From Paenibacillus periandrae (GTDB lineage Bacteria; Bacillota; Bacilli; Paenibacillales; NBRC-103111): 64,000 nucleotides of DNA. The DNA lies in NCBI RefSeq assembly GCF_022458865.1, contig NZ_JAJNMU010000006.1:62001-126000 (forward strand), read 5' to 3'. The notes below the pieces were generated by a model. The model was not told where the DNA came from. It made no database searches and worked only from the letters and a program-made list of their open reading frames with translations. Positions 28,906 to 37,822 of the stretch are shown piece after piece (the stretch's first letter is position 1; the number at the start of each line of letters is the position of its first letter). The position numbers and the translations under genes are program-made.

Positions 28906-31053
28906 TTAGATTCGCTCCTTCAAGGTTTGCTCCACAACGGTAAAAATTTGCGGATACTTCGCGGTCAATTCCAGAAACGCTTCCCTTCTCACAGATAGCA
29001 ATACCGAAGGACCCATTGCCCTCACTGTGGCTGTACGAGGGATTCCCTTTAATAGGGCGATTTCGCCAAAATGATCCCCATCCTGCAGCGTCGCAACCCG
29101 CTGCAAGCTGCCACTCTGAAAGCTTTTCAGAATTTCGAACTTGCCTCGAACGATGATGTAAAATTTGTCTCCCTGATCCCCTTCCTGGACGACGGTGTCG
29201 CCTTCTTTGAAGGTTTCTGTAGAAAACAGTGTGGAAATGTCCTGCAGGAGCAGCGAATCAACTCCAGCAAAAAATGGAAACTTAGCTAGCCGGTGTCCAT
29301 CGACTGTGGCATGAAGCCCGTCCTGAGACAGCATAAAGCCATGCTGTTTTTCCCACATTTCATGGTAGAGTCCTGACTGCTGCAGTAGCTCCTGATGAGT
29401 TCCGGACTCGACGATCCTGCCGTCTTTAAAAACAAAAATCACATCTGCATTCACGATTGACGACAATCGATGCGTGACGGAAATAATCGTCGTATGATGC
29501 CTCAGCTGTTGGATAGTCTGATTGATGTCCGCCTCAGTGGCAGGGTCCAGAGCCGAGGTAACCTCATCCAGCAGCAGCAGCCTCGGATTTCTCAGCAGCG
29601 CCCTTGCAATGGAAATTCGCTGGCGCTGCCCGCCAGAAAGCGACGCTCCTTCATTATTGATCAGCGTATCGTAGCCCTCTGGCCAGCTTATCAAGGTTTC
29701 ATGAATACGGGCCAGCTCAGCCGCTTCAATCATCTCGGCATCTGTAAGCAGTTCGCTGCCAAGCCGCAGATTATCTCGGATTGTCGTGTTAAACAGGAAC
29801 GTGTCCTGGAACACAATGTCCATTTGCCTCCTCAAGGAAGCCTCGCTTACAGTTCTCAGATCATAACCATCGATACGAACGGAGCCTTGCCTTGGATCGT
29901 AAAAACGCGACAAAAGCTGTAAGGCTGTGCTTTTACCGGAGCCGCTTGGACCTACAAACGCAGCATAGCTGCCAGCAGCAATACGCAGGCTGACCTCCTT
30001 GATCTGATCCGTCCCCTCTGTGAAACCAAAGGTTACCTGATTCATTTCTATGTACTTGTCCAGGGGTGGCAGAGCAACGGGGTCAGATGCTTCCGGCACA
30101 CTTGGCTGATGATTCAATATTTCCGCTATTCGTTTGAAGCTGATGCTGGAATCAATAAGGTTGGGTATCAAGTAGGAGAGGTTCGATGCAGATTGACCAA
30201 CACTCATAAATAAAGTAAAGAAGGCAATAAAGTCACCGACTGTCATCTGATCATGAAAGATCAGGTAACCTCCAAAACCGATCATCGTCCCGTTCAGCAC
30301 AAGTAGTACGGTTAGCGGCAGCCGTTCAAGCAGCGAATTCAGGATGTGCATGTTTAAACCAAGAGAGAGCAGATCTCTGATTTGCCCCTGGGCACGCTGC
30401 AGGAGCCTATCCTGTTGATGTAACGCTTTAACGGTTTTATAGCCTTTGACCGTTTCATCGATCATATTGGAAAATTGCTCTTGCGCTTCTTTATACTTGG
30501 CATTGCTGGCTTCTGCCCTGCCCTGCAGCAGCTTAGGGCCGATAAACATCAATATGGAACCGATCAGCATGGCCAAAGTAAGCTTCCATTCTAATACCAA
30601 CAGCATGGCTAGCCCCATCAGAATGCTTAATGCTTCTTTAATAAGAAAGGGAAACGCTTGACAAATCACTCTTTCAATAGAAGCCATATCAGACGAAAAA
30701 CGGGAGACAAGATCGCCTACCCGGTACTTTTCAAAAAAAGGAAGCGATTGCTTCTGCATATGGACAAAAAGTTCTGTCCTTAGCCTCTGAATGACCTTCC
30801 CGCTCAACTTGTTAAGGGCATAATCACCACCGGTACCGGCACAGATGCTTAACACGCCACCAATGAACAAAATGCTCAATATGACAACGAAAACTTGAAA
30901 ATTTTTTGGTACGAACGCTTCATCTACCAAATACTTCAGACTTAGTGGTGCTGCAACCAAATAAATAACTTCGACTATAACACCGCATATAAAAAATATG
31001 CCCAATAGCTTATTTTGCAGCAAATAGGGCATCAAAGTTCGAAAAAATTGCAA
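28906..31053 (-). CDS. ABC exporter with C-terminal cyclic-nucleotide-binding domain
   Basis: 715 residues, TTG 31053 behind GAAGGCGGG. Layout: six-helix exporter TMD (about 10-305), NBD (about 335-570; Walker A GPSGSGKST, signature LSGGQRQR, Walker B LLLLDEVTSALD, H-loop VTHRLSS), then a cNMP domain (about 590-710) with a well kept phosphate-binding cassette HFGEIALLKGIPRTATVRA, including the Glu and Arg used by cAMP receptors. There is no N-terminal C39 peptidase domain. Probably a homodimeric exporter of a peptide or lipid-like product, with activity gated by a nucleotide or the domain used as a structural module. Leads the GNAT/peptide genes. Confidence 0.9.
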   Translation of the reverse strand: MQFFRTLMPYLLQNKLLGIFFICGVIVEVIYLVAAPLSLKYLVDEAFVPKNFQVFVVILSILFIGGVLSICAGTGGDYALNKLSGKVIQRLRTELFVHMQKQSLPFFEKYRVGDLVSRFSSDMASIERVICQAFPFLIKEALSILMGLAMLLVLEWKLTLAMLIGSILMFIGPKLLQGRAEASNAKYKEAQEQFSNMIDETVKGYKTVKALHQQDRLLQRAQGQIRDLLSLGLNMHILNSLLERLPLTVLLVLNGTMIGFGGYLIFHDQMTVGDFIAFFTLFMSVGQSASNLSYLIPNLIDSSISFKRIAEILNHQPSVPEASDPVALPPLDKYIEMNQVTFGFTEGTDQIKEVSLRIAAGSYAAFVGPSGSGKSTALQLLSRFYDPRQGSVRIDGYDLRTVSEASLRRQMDIVFQDTFLFNTTIRDNLRLGSELLTDAEMIEAAELARIHETLISWPEGYDTLINNEGASLSGGQRQRISIARALLRNPRLLLLDEVTSALDPATEADINQTIQQLRHHTTIISVTHRLSSIVNADVIFVFKDGRIVESGTHQELLQQSGLYHEMWEKQHGFMLSQDGLHATVDGHRLAKFPFFAGVDSLLLQDISTLFSTETFKEGDTVVQEGDQGDKFYIIVRGKFEILKSFQSGSLQRVATLQDGDHFGEIALLKGIPRTATVRAMGPSVLLSVRREAFLELTAKYPQIFTVVEQTLKERI

Positions 31054-31083
31054 GAATATCGCCCGCCTTCCAATAGCTATAGA

Positions 31084-31108
31084 TTACAGCAGTTCATGAC
31101 CGCTGTAA
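31084..31108. promoter_or_regulatory. Palindrome before ABC/cNMP gene
   Basis: TTACAGC (31084-31090) and GCTGTAA (31102-31108) flank an inner GTTCATGAC near-palindrome. It lies between the MFS stop and the ABC start; without a U-tract it is better read as an operator than a terminator. Confidence 0.45.
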
Positions 31109-31140
31109 ACGATAGCTTGGTCAGGCCGCGCCTTCTGAAT

Positions 31141-32373
31141 TTATGAGACCGGTGCTTTACGGCGCACCATAAATACGTATACGATCACAGCGCCTACAGA
31201 TGTGCAGGCAATAACGAGGCCCATCGGCAAGGCGGATTGGCTTCCACCCAGACCAACAAGCGGGGCTACGACGCCGCCCAGCAAGAGCGAGAGTACACCA
31301 AGCAGCGCTGATGCCGTGCCTGCGGACTTGCTTTGATTTTGCATCGCTAATGAGAATCCGGTTGATGATACGATACCGACACTCGACACAACCATAAATA
31401 GAGCAGGCAGAATCGCATACAAGCCTGCACCTGTTACGATCATAAGCAGCAGCAGCACACCACCGCAAGATGAAATACCGAGACCTGTGATCAGCAGCTT
31501 CGTTTCACCTAATCGGCCAACCAGCCTGCCGGTGATTTGACCGGCAATAATGATGCCAACACCGTTAATCCCAAAAAATACGGCGAACATTTGCGGTGAT
31601 ACATGAAAAATCTCCTGAAGCACAAACGGTGAGCCCGATATATAACCAAACATGGCTGCGAAAACTAACCCTTGCGCAATCGCGTACCCCATGAACACAC
31701 GGTCGACAAGCAGGCCGCGAAAGGTTGACAAGGTGTTGCCAATGCCGCCCTTCGAACGCAATTGATTCGGCAGCGTTTCACGTAAACCGAAGAACACCGC
31801 AGCAAGCATCATCATACCGAACACACATAACACGATAAATACGCCATGCCACGAGGTTACCCTCATAAGCTGTCCTCCAGCAATCGGAGCAAGGATCGGC
31901 GCCACCCCATTGACCAGCATCAAAAGTGTAAAAAACTTCGTCAGCTCCGTTCCCGAATACAGGTCTCGTACAATGGCACGGGAGATGACAATTCCGGCAG
32001 AGCCAGCCAGTCCCTGGACAAAACGGAGTATGATCAGGCTTTCGACCGAAGGGCTGAATGCACATAACAACGAAGTAACCGCATAAAGAGCAAGACCGAC
32101 CAGAAGCGGCATCCGACGGCCCCGAACATCACTGATCGGCCCGGCAAACAATTGGCCAAGTGCAGATCCGAGCAGAAAAAAAGTAAGACTGAGCTGAACA
32201 AGTGACGCGCTGGTGCTGTATTCCCCGGCTATTGCAGGCAGCGCTGGCAAATACATATCTATGGACAGAGGGGCAAAGGCTGCCAAAGAACCAAGCACAA
32301 GCACCATCCACAGCTTATTCCCCCGAGTGACCGGCTGGGGTGCAGCCTTCGTACTATTAATTGAACTATTCAT
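31141..32373 (-). CDS. Bcr/CflA-type MFS drug efflux transporter
   Basis: 410 residues with 12 membrane segments. The opening LAAFAPLSIDMYLPALPAIA is the Bcr/CflA hallmark, followed by the MFS loop GPISDVRGRRMPLLVG and motif C-like RFVQGLAGSAGIVISRAIVR. It should export small hydrophobic drugs or metabolites by proton antiport. Placed between a ribbon-helix-helix regulator gene (100 bases upstream) and the ABC/cNMP gene (87 bases downstream), so it may belong to the same resistance or secretion unit. Confidence 0.88.
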   Translation of the reverse strand: MNSSINSTKAAPQPVTRGNKLWMVLVLGSLAAFAPLSIDMYLPALPAIAGEYSTSASLVQLSLTFFLLGSALGQLFAGPISDVRGRRMPLLVGLALYAVTSLLCAFSPSVESLIILRFVQGLAGSAGIVISRAIVRDLYSGTELTKFFTLLMLVNGVAPILAPIAGGQLMRVTSWHGVFIVLCVFGMMMLAAVFFGLRETLPNQLRSKGGIGNTLSTFRGLLVDRVFMGYAIAQGLVFAAMFGYISGSPFVLQEIFHVSPQMFAVFFGINGVGIIIAGQITGRLVGRLGETKLLITGLGISSCGGVLLLLMIVTGAGLYAILPALFMVVSSVGIVSSTGFSLAMQNQSKSAGTASALLGVLSLLLGGVVAPLVGLGGSQSALPMGLVIACTSVGAVIVYVFMVRRKAPVS

Positions 32374-32472
32374 GCTGATTCGTTAACCACCTTTATAAGA
32401 ATAACAATTGAACGATGTCTGCCACCGAAGCTGCCTTCGTTCAGCTCTACTGAACACATGTACATTCCAATG

Positions 32473-32862
32473 CTATAAAGTATCGATCAACAATCGTATC
32501 GCCTCAGACAAATCCAGCTTTTTTTCCTGGCAATAGCTATTTAGTTTCGCATAAGCTGCATCATCCAGACGCACATGGATCGAATGATTGAGCTTTTCGC
32601 AGCTCGACTTTTTCGGTCTTCCTCTTCCAATTCTTCGTTGACCCTGTTCATCCTTCCAGACCAGAAGCGTTATATAACCCTGCTGCTTGATGCACGTATC
32701 GCCATCATTTTCTGCCCAGACTACGGCGGCATTCTGCTCATGCTTATTCACGTACTCCGCAAGCGCATCACCTTCCAGACCTTTCTTGTGGCCCTTTTGC
32801 ATAAACTTGTGCTGTATAAATGCCAGGTACTGCTGCCATGATTCGAAAGTGAGCTCCTTCAT
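32473..32862 (-). CDS. Ribbon-helix-helix regulator-like protein
   Basis: 129 residues from ATG 32862, with AAAGGAGGAG three bases upstream; the reading frame also extends upstream but without a start site of quality. The C-terminal 45 residues (HSIHVRLDDAAYAKLNSYCQ, then LSEAIRLLIDTL) have the beta-alpha-alpha pattern of RHH DNA-binding domains; a basic linker RRIGRGRPKKS precedes it. The N-terminal part (about 1-80) is not recognised. Probably a local regulator, perhaps of the downstream MFS. Confidence 0.7.
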   Translation of the reverse strand: MKELTFESWQQYLAFIQHKFMQKGHKKGLEGDALAEYVNKHEQNAAVVWAENDGDTCIKQQGYITLLVWKDEQGQRRIGRGRPKKSSCEKLNHSIHVRLDDAAYAKLNSYCQEKKLDLSEAIRLLIDTL

Positions 32863-32950
32863 AGCTCCTCCTTTATTTATTGTTCTACAAAAAATGATAT
32901 CACGTTTTTGCAAATTTGCAATGATTTTTCGCTTCGATAGAATGCCGTAC

Positions 32951-32976
32951 AAGCCAACTGTCGTGACAGTTGGCTT
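32951..32976. promoter_or_regulatory. 26-bp near-perfect palindrome
   Basis: AAGCCAACTGTC, two bases, GACAGTTGGCTT. It lies between the RHH gene start and the alcohol dehydrogenase stop. It may be an operator for the RHH protein or a hairpin ending the dehydrogenase transcript; no U-tract follows on the minus strand. Confidence 0.55.
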
Positions 32977-33009
32977 CATTGTATGACATCGGTTTTCCTT
33001 TCATTCCTG

Positions 33010-34188
33010 TTAAGAGAAGGAATAGCTATAGCATGTATGATAAAGCTCGATCATTTCTTCTACCGTAGGGACACGAGGGTTGTTACCAGGGCTTCCACTA
33101 GCCAGAGCATCCACGGCCATTTTGGAAACCGCTTCCTGAAATTTCAGCTTGTCAATGCCCCAGCCTTCCAAATTCGTTATTTGCAGGTCCTTACATAACC
33201 TCTTCACTTCTTGAATCGCTACATCCACCATTTCCTGATCGGAAAGCTGAGATAAATCGGGGCGGAATAAACGTCCGACAACAGCTAATCTCTCTATAGC
33301 ACGATCTTTACTGAATTCCAATATCGCGGGAAGCAGCATGGCGTTCGAGATACCGTGTGGAACATGAAATATAGCTCCAATGGGTCGGGACATCCCATGA
33401 ACCAATGTAACGGACGCATTAGAGAAAGCAGCTCCCGCCTGCATCGAAGCAAGTGCCATTTGTTCTCTGGCTCCCAGATCTGAGCCATCCGTGTAGGCTT
33501 TACGCAGGTTTTGGGAAATCAGCGCTATCGCAGACAGGGCTAATTGATCTGTCATCGGCTGCGCTTTGCGGGAGATGTAGGCTTCTATGGCATGACAGAG
33601 CGCATCTATTCCCGTGGCGGCTGTAACGCTCTGCGGCGTTGATACGGTAAGCATAGGATCGACAATGGCTACGCTTGGAAGAAAGGCAGCATGCTTGACC
33701 ATCATTTTCACATCGTTGAGTGTGTTGATGATGACCGTCACATTCGTCATTTCTGACCCCGTTCCTGCTGTCGTTGGAATGGCAATCAACGGAATAGGCG
33801 GTGCCGATAGCACCGCTTTACCACCCACATAATCTCCAAGCTGTCCACCATTTGTGGCCAAGACGGAGACGGCTTTGGCAGCATCTATACAGCTCCCGCC
33901 ACCAACCGCGATAATGACATCGCATTGGTGCTCCAGACAAACAGCAAGTGCTTCGGATACATGCCAGTCGGTCGGTTCCGAATTAACATCCAAATAGCAA
34001 ACAGGCACAATGCCGACTTCCTCCAAATGCTGCTGGCATTGTTCAATGGCCCCGATTTTCTCCATGATGCGATCACTGATTAACAAAGCCGTTCTACCCA
34101 GCCTTGTCGTCTGGAGTCCCAACTGGGTTAGAGCATGATGACCGTAGATGACTTGCTGCGGTAGCTGGAACGTAGAAAAAGTGTTCAT
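33010..34188 (-). CDS. Iron-containing alcohol dehydrogenase
   Basis: 392 residues from ATG 34188 (AGAGGTG upstream). Type III dehydrogenase: NAD-binding GGGSCIDAAKAVSVLA, TAGTGSEMTNV, and metal ligands in LCHAIEAYI, HGMSRPIGAIFHVPHG. It oxidises an alcohol or reduces an aldehyde, possibly one liberated from a sugar acid. It follows the glycosidase-like gene by 54 bases, so they likely form one unit downstream of the glucarate operon. Confidence 0.92.
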   Translation of the reverse strand: MNTFSTFQLPQQVIYGHHALTQLGLQTTRLGRTALLISDRIMEKIGAIEQCQQHLEEVGIVPVCYLDVNSEPTDWHVSEALAVCLEHQCDVIIAVGGGSCIDAAKAVSVLATNGGQLGDYVGGKAVLSAPPIPLIAIPTTAGTGSEMTNVTVIINTLNDVKMMVKHAAFLPSVAIVDPMLTVSTPQSVTAATGIDALCHAIEAYISRKAQPMTDQLALSAIALISQNLRKAYTDGSDLGAREQMALASMQAGAAFSNASVTLVHGMSRPIGAIFHVPHGISNAMLLPAILEFSKDRAIERLAVVGRLFRPDLSQLSDQEMVDVAIQEVKRLCKDLQITNLEGWGIDKLKFQEAVSKMAVDALASGSPGNNPRVPTVEEMIELYHTCYSYSFS

Positions 34189-34242
34189 GACTGGCACCTC
34201 TTTTCGATTATCATAATGAATGCCCTACTTGCAACTTAGCAT

Positions 34243-36303
34243 TTACATCCATTTCGACAAGCCTTCAAATCGAACCTCCCATGTGCCATCGGTCGGAAAG
34301 CCTGGTGCATGGATGTCCGGTCCGTTATCCCATCCGCAGGCCATCATGGCGACTGCAGTCAATAACCCGCCATTGCCAGGCAAATAAGCCATCAGAGACG
34401 TATTCTGATAATTATGGCCATTCGGCAGGTATGTATTTTTCACTTCATCCCGCAATAAAATGTCTACCGCCAAACGTCCATCCTCCAGGCGCCCTGCTGT
34501 CATCGCAGCCATCGGGAAATCCCAGCCCCAGGAGGTTTGCCAATTCCACTCCTGCATCACCTTGAGCAGGGTTGCTTTCATGATCGAACGATCCGCCTTT
34601 TTGCCTGGCAATATGCCAAATGCACCGAGCATCGAAGGGTGATCGGTATTATCCGTCAGGAACGTATCGGGACGATTTTCGTGGGCTATATATACACCGT
34701 TATGAACAGGAAGCACGGATAACAATTCAATAATCCGGTTCCATTCCGGTAATTCTTCCATACCAAGCCGTGAACGCCACGCCTGAGCGATTTCCAGTCC
34801 TTGCATCCAATATTCCAGCTCAAAGGTCGGATTCCATGTTTCCTCTGCAGCAAAATTTTCCTGTACCGGGATCAACGGCGGGCCGAGCACATATCGTCCA
34901 CCCTGCTCATCCCAATGCGCATAGGAAGCCATAAATTCCGCTGACTCCAGGACGATGTCGGCAAATTCATTCAGTGTATCCCGCGTAGGCTCCGCTCGGT
35001 AACAGAGCTCTGCATACACAATCGGATGCGGCTGCTGCCAGATGAGTAAATTCCCGATTGGGGAAGGGCTTTGCCGTCCATCCGGTCCAACCATTTTGGG
35101 CCATCTCGCTCCCGGGTATCCTTGATCACGCGCAAGCTTTTGTGCTACCGGCAATATATCCCGGTACCATCCAAGACTTTTTTTAAGCAAATGCGTACGG
35201 CCCCACAATGCAAAATGCACAGCATGCCACCAATGCATTTCCAAGTGAAATTTGCCATACCAGGAATTATATAAGAGTCCGGTTTCCTGAGGAGGAAGGG
35301 AGCCCGCGCAATGAATCGCCGTAACGAATTGCGACAATACGATACGTCTTTCCAGCTCATGCGCACCCGGATCCGTGCTGCCGGCAAGCTCTACGGCTCC
35401 GCCACTCAGCCAAAAATGCTCCCAATGCTCCATACTGGCAGTCCGAATCTCATCAAAAGTAAGCGCTGTCAGGTTGCCTGCATCAGGCATAAATCCGACC
35501 ACAATAGTGAACGAATGGCTATTTTTCCCGGGAATAACCCGATATTGATGATGCCCTTCCTGCTCCAGCTCACCCTCATTCCAATGGCAGGTGACTTTAT
35601 AGCGATCCTCGTCCAATTTTCGTTCAAATGTGCCGCTGCTGGCCGATACCTCCACCCATTCTGTGCGATGTGTTTCATGCTGCCATTCCAAGTCGAGCGC
35701 GCTGCGCCATTCCTTGGCCGTCATGGTTGACGAGGGGAATTGGATGGAAAGCTGCAGCAAGCCTGCCGCTATTAACGGGGATTCGATATGGATCCCAAGC
35801 TGATCGGAATCAGGATGGCAGCAGGTAATTACCTTGACAGAAGCTCCTGATACCATAAATTGACTTGTCAGGATGCCCTCCCACAGGTTGAGCTGCTGCT
35901 CGGTTTGCTCCAGCTGGTCAATTCCGACTCGTTGGCCATCCGGTGTCATGAGCACAAGCCCGATCTGTCCCAGCTGCAGACGATGCGGATTTTGTCTCAG
36001 CCAGTGGAAAATATCCGGCTTATCTCCGGGTGCAAATGGATACTCCACTTGACGTCCATGGGTCTCAAAGGACTGCATGGGCGCATCCTCCAATGTATAC
36101 CGGCTGCCTCCCGTTTGATGCCAGCCCCACTGCGATTGCGTGCCCAGCGGCATTTGGTACGATTCCGGAAAGCTTTGCAAGCCTGTCAGATCGGCAGTAA
36201 AAGCAAACTCGCCATTTCCGACGGTAAGGGGGGATACGGGATTCAGTTCTCTGATGATAGGATGATGACGGTTTACCAAAGCTTTTCTATCAATGGATTG
36301 CAT
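34243..36303 (-). CDS. Six-hairpin glycosidase-like protein of unknown specificity
   Basis: 686 residues without a signal peptide, so cytoplasmic. Two parts are visible: an N-terminal beta-rich region (about 1-290; SPLTVGNGEFAFTADLTG, PLGTQSQWGWHQTGG) and a helical C-terminal region (about 300-680; FHLEMHWWHAVHFALWGRTH, YPGARWPKMVGPDG, WGWDFPMAAMTAGRLEDG). The beta-sandwich plus (alpha/alpha)6 pattern is that of GH65/GH95-like clans. I cannot name the catalytic acid with confidence. It lies downstream of gudD across a terminator and with the iron alcohol dehydrogenase gene. Confidence 0.6.
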   Translation of the reverse strand: MQSIDRKALVNRHHPIIRELNPVSPLTVGNGEFAFTADLTGLQSFPESYQMPLGTQSQWGWHQTGGSRYTLEDAPMQSFETHGRQVEYPFAPGDKPDIFHWLRQNPHRLQLGQIGLVLMTPDGQRVGIDQLEQTEQQLNLWEGILTSQFMVSGASVKVITCCHPDSDQLGIHIESPLIAAGLLQLSIQFPSSTMTAKEWRSALDLEWQHETHRTEWVEVSASSGTFERKLDEDRYKVTCHWNEGELEQEGHHQYRVIPGKNSHSFTIVVGFMPDAGNLTALTFDEIRTASMEHWEHFWLSGGAVELAGSTDPGAHELERRIVLSQFVTAIHCAGSLPPQETGLLYNSWYGKFHLEMHWWHAVHFALWGRTHLLKKSLGWYRDILPVAQKLARDQGYPGARWPKMVGPDGRQSPSPIGNLLIWQQPHPIVYAELCYRAEPTRDTLNEFADIVLESAEFMASYAHWDEQGGRYVLGPPLIPVQENFAAEETWNPTFELEYWMQGLEIAQAWRSRLGMEELPEWNRIIELLSVLPVHNGVYIAHENRPDTFLTDNTDHPSMLGAFGILPGKKADRSIMKATLLKVMQEWNWQTSWGWDFPMAAMTAGRLEDGRLAVDILLRDEVKNTYLPNGHNYQNTSLMAYLPGNGGLLTAVAMMACGWDNGPDIHAPGFPTDGTWEVRFEGLSKWM

Positions 36304-36380
36304 AAGGTCCTCCTTCTAAATAAGGGAAAATGGAACAAGGGTTTTCCTTTCCAGTATAAGCCTATAAACGGATAAAGACA

Positions 36381-36412
36381 AAAAAGGAGCGCCAATTGGC
36401 CTCCTTTTCGCT
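36381..36412. terminator. Terminator after gudD
   Basis: AAAGGAGCGCCAATTGGCCTCCTTTT forms a stem with A and T tracts on both sides, so it can act on both strands. It ends the glucarate operon on the minus strand. Confidence 0.8.
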
Positions 36413-36417
36413 ATTTA

Positions 36418-37773
36418 TTAGTCAACCAGGCAGGGACGCTTGTTATTAAACTTCCAGCCGGGCTTCAGATACTGCATGGCAATTGCATCATCGCGAGCTC
36501 CGAGCGCCTTCTCCAGATAGAGCCGATGAGCACTTTCGAGCTGCTCCATATCGATGTCAATGCCAAGCCCTGGCTTCGTCGGGACCGTGATCCTGCCCTC
36601 GTTAATTCGCAAAGGCTCCTTGGTCAGTCGTTGACCGTCCTGCCAAATCCAATGCGTATCAATCGCTGTAATTTGTCCAGGTGCGGCTGCCGCAACATGC
36701 GTAAACATTGCCAGCGAGATATCAAAATGATTATTCGAGTGCGAGCCCCAGGTCAATCCCCAATCATGGCACATCTGGGCTACACGGATCGAGCCCTGCA
36801 TCGTCCAGAAGTGAGGATCAGCCAATGGAATATCGACCGAGCCTAACTGAATCGCGTGACCCATCTCCCGCCAATCGCAGGCAATCATGTTCGTAGCTGT
36901 TAGCAGTCCGGTAGACCGTCTGAACTCCGCCATGATTTCGCGGCCGGAATACCCTTGTTCCGCACCACATGGATCCTCGGCATAAGCCAGCACATGCTGT
37001 TGGCCGCGGCACAGCCGGATGGCTTCCTCCAGCGACCACGCGCCATTCGGATCAAGCGTAATTCTCGCCTGCGGGAAACGTTCAGCCAGTGCTGTAACGG
37101 CTTCCAGCTCCTCGGAGCCGCGCAGCACACCACCTTTTAGCTTAAAATCGTTAAAGCCGTAACGCTTGTGCGCGGCTTCAGCCAGCCGTACAATGGACGA
37201 TGTCGTAAGCGCTTCTTCATGCCGCAGGCGCAGCCAATCGTCCTCAGCCTCCAGATCACTCAGATATGGCAAATCCGTCTTGCTGCGATCCCCAATATAG
37301 AACAGATAACCGAGCATTTCCACGGACTCGCGCTGCTGCCCCTCTCCCAGTAGGGCGGCAACAGGCACACCGAGATATTGGCCCAGCAGATCGAGTAATG
37401 CAGCCTCAAGAGCTGTAACCGCATGAATCGTAATCCGCGAGTCAAAGGTTTGCAAGCCCCGCCCGCCCGCATCCCGATGAGCAAAGCTCCTGCGTACCTT
37501 GCCGAGAATTTGGTTATACGTCCCTATCGATTGACCGATGACGAGCGCTTTTGCATCCTCCAGCGTTTGCCGAATCCGTTCGCCTCCAGGCACCTCGCCA
37601 ATCCCGGTTCGCCCTGCATTATCCTTAACAATAACCACATTTCTAGTAAAATAAGGACTATGCGCACCGCTCAGATTGAGCAGCATGCTGTCATGACCTG
37701 CAACAGGAATAACCCGCATTTCCGTAATCATCGGTGTTCCCTGAGCGCTGTCCTGTGTCAGTTGAGCATTCAT
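36418..37773 (-). CDS. gudD: Glucarate dehydratase
   Basis: 451 residues, ATG 37773 with GTGGAG upstream. Enolase superfamily, glucarate dehydratase group: N-terminal cap [20 protein letters not shown], catalytic KxK in [11 protein letters not shown], metal ligands in [26 protein letters not shown] and ATNMIACDW, and the base His in [12 protein letters not shown]. It dehydrates D-glucarate to 5-dehydro-4-deoxyglucarate in the cytoplasm. Last gene of the operon regulator-kdgD-dehydrogenase-gudD. Confidence 0.95.
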   Translation of the reverse strand: MNAQLTQDSAQGTPMITEMRVIPVAGHDSMLLNLSGAHSPYFTRNVVIVKDNAGRTGIGEVPGGERIRQTLEDAKALVIGQSIGTYNQILGKVRRSFAHRDAGGRGLQTFDSRITIHAVTALEAALLDLLGQYLGVPVAALLGEGQQRESVEMLGYLFYIGDRSKTDLPYLSDLEAEDDWLRLRHEEALTTSSIVRLAEAAHKRYGFNDFKLKGGVLRGSEELEAVTALAERFPQARITLDPNGAWSLEEAIRLCRGQQHVLAYAEDPCGAEQGYSGREIMAEFRRSTGLLTATNMIACDWREMGHAIQLGSVDIPLADPHFWTMQGSIRVAQMCHDWGLTWGSHSNNHFDISLAMFTHVAAAAPGQITAIDTHWIWQDGQRLTKEPLRINEGRITVPTKPGLGIDIDMEQLESAHRLYLEKALGARDDAIAMQYLKPGWKFNNKRPCLVD

Positions 37774-37822
37774 AGTATCACTCCACTTCTATTCAAGTTT
37801 GGAAGAACGGTGAGGCCGCGAG

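Noticed and set aside
32951-32976. Terminator of the iron alcohol dehydrogenase gene
   Set aside because: Stem is strong but the minus strand lacks a U-tract; kept as an operator candidate.
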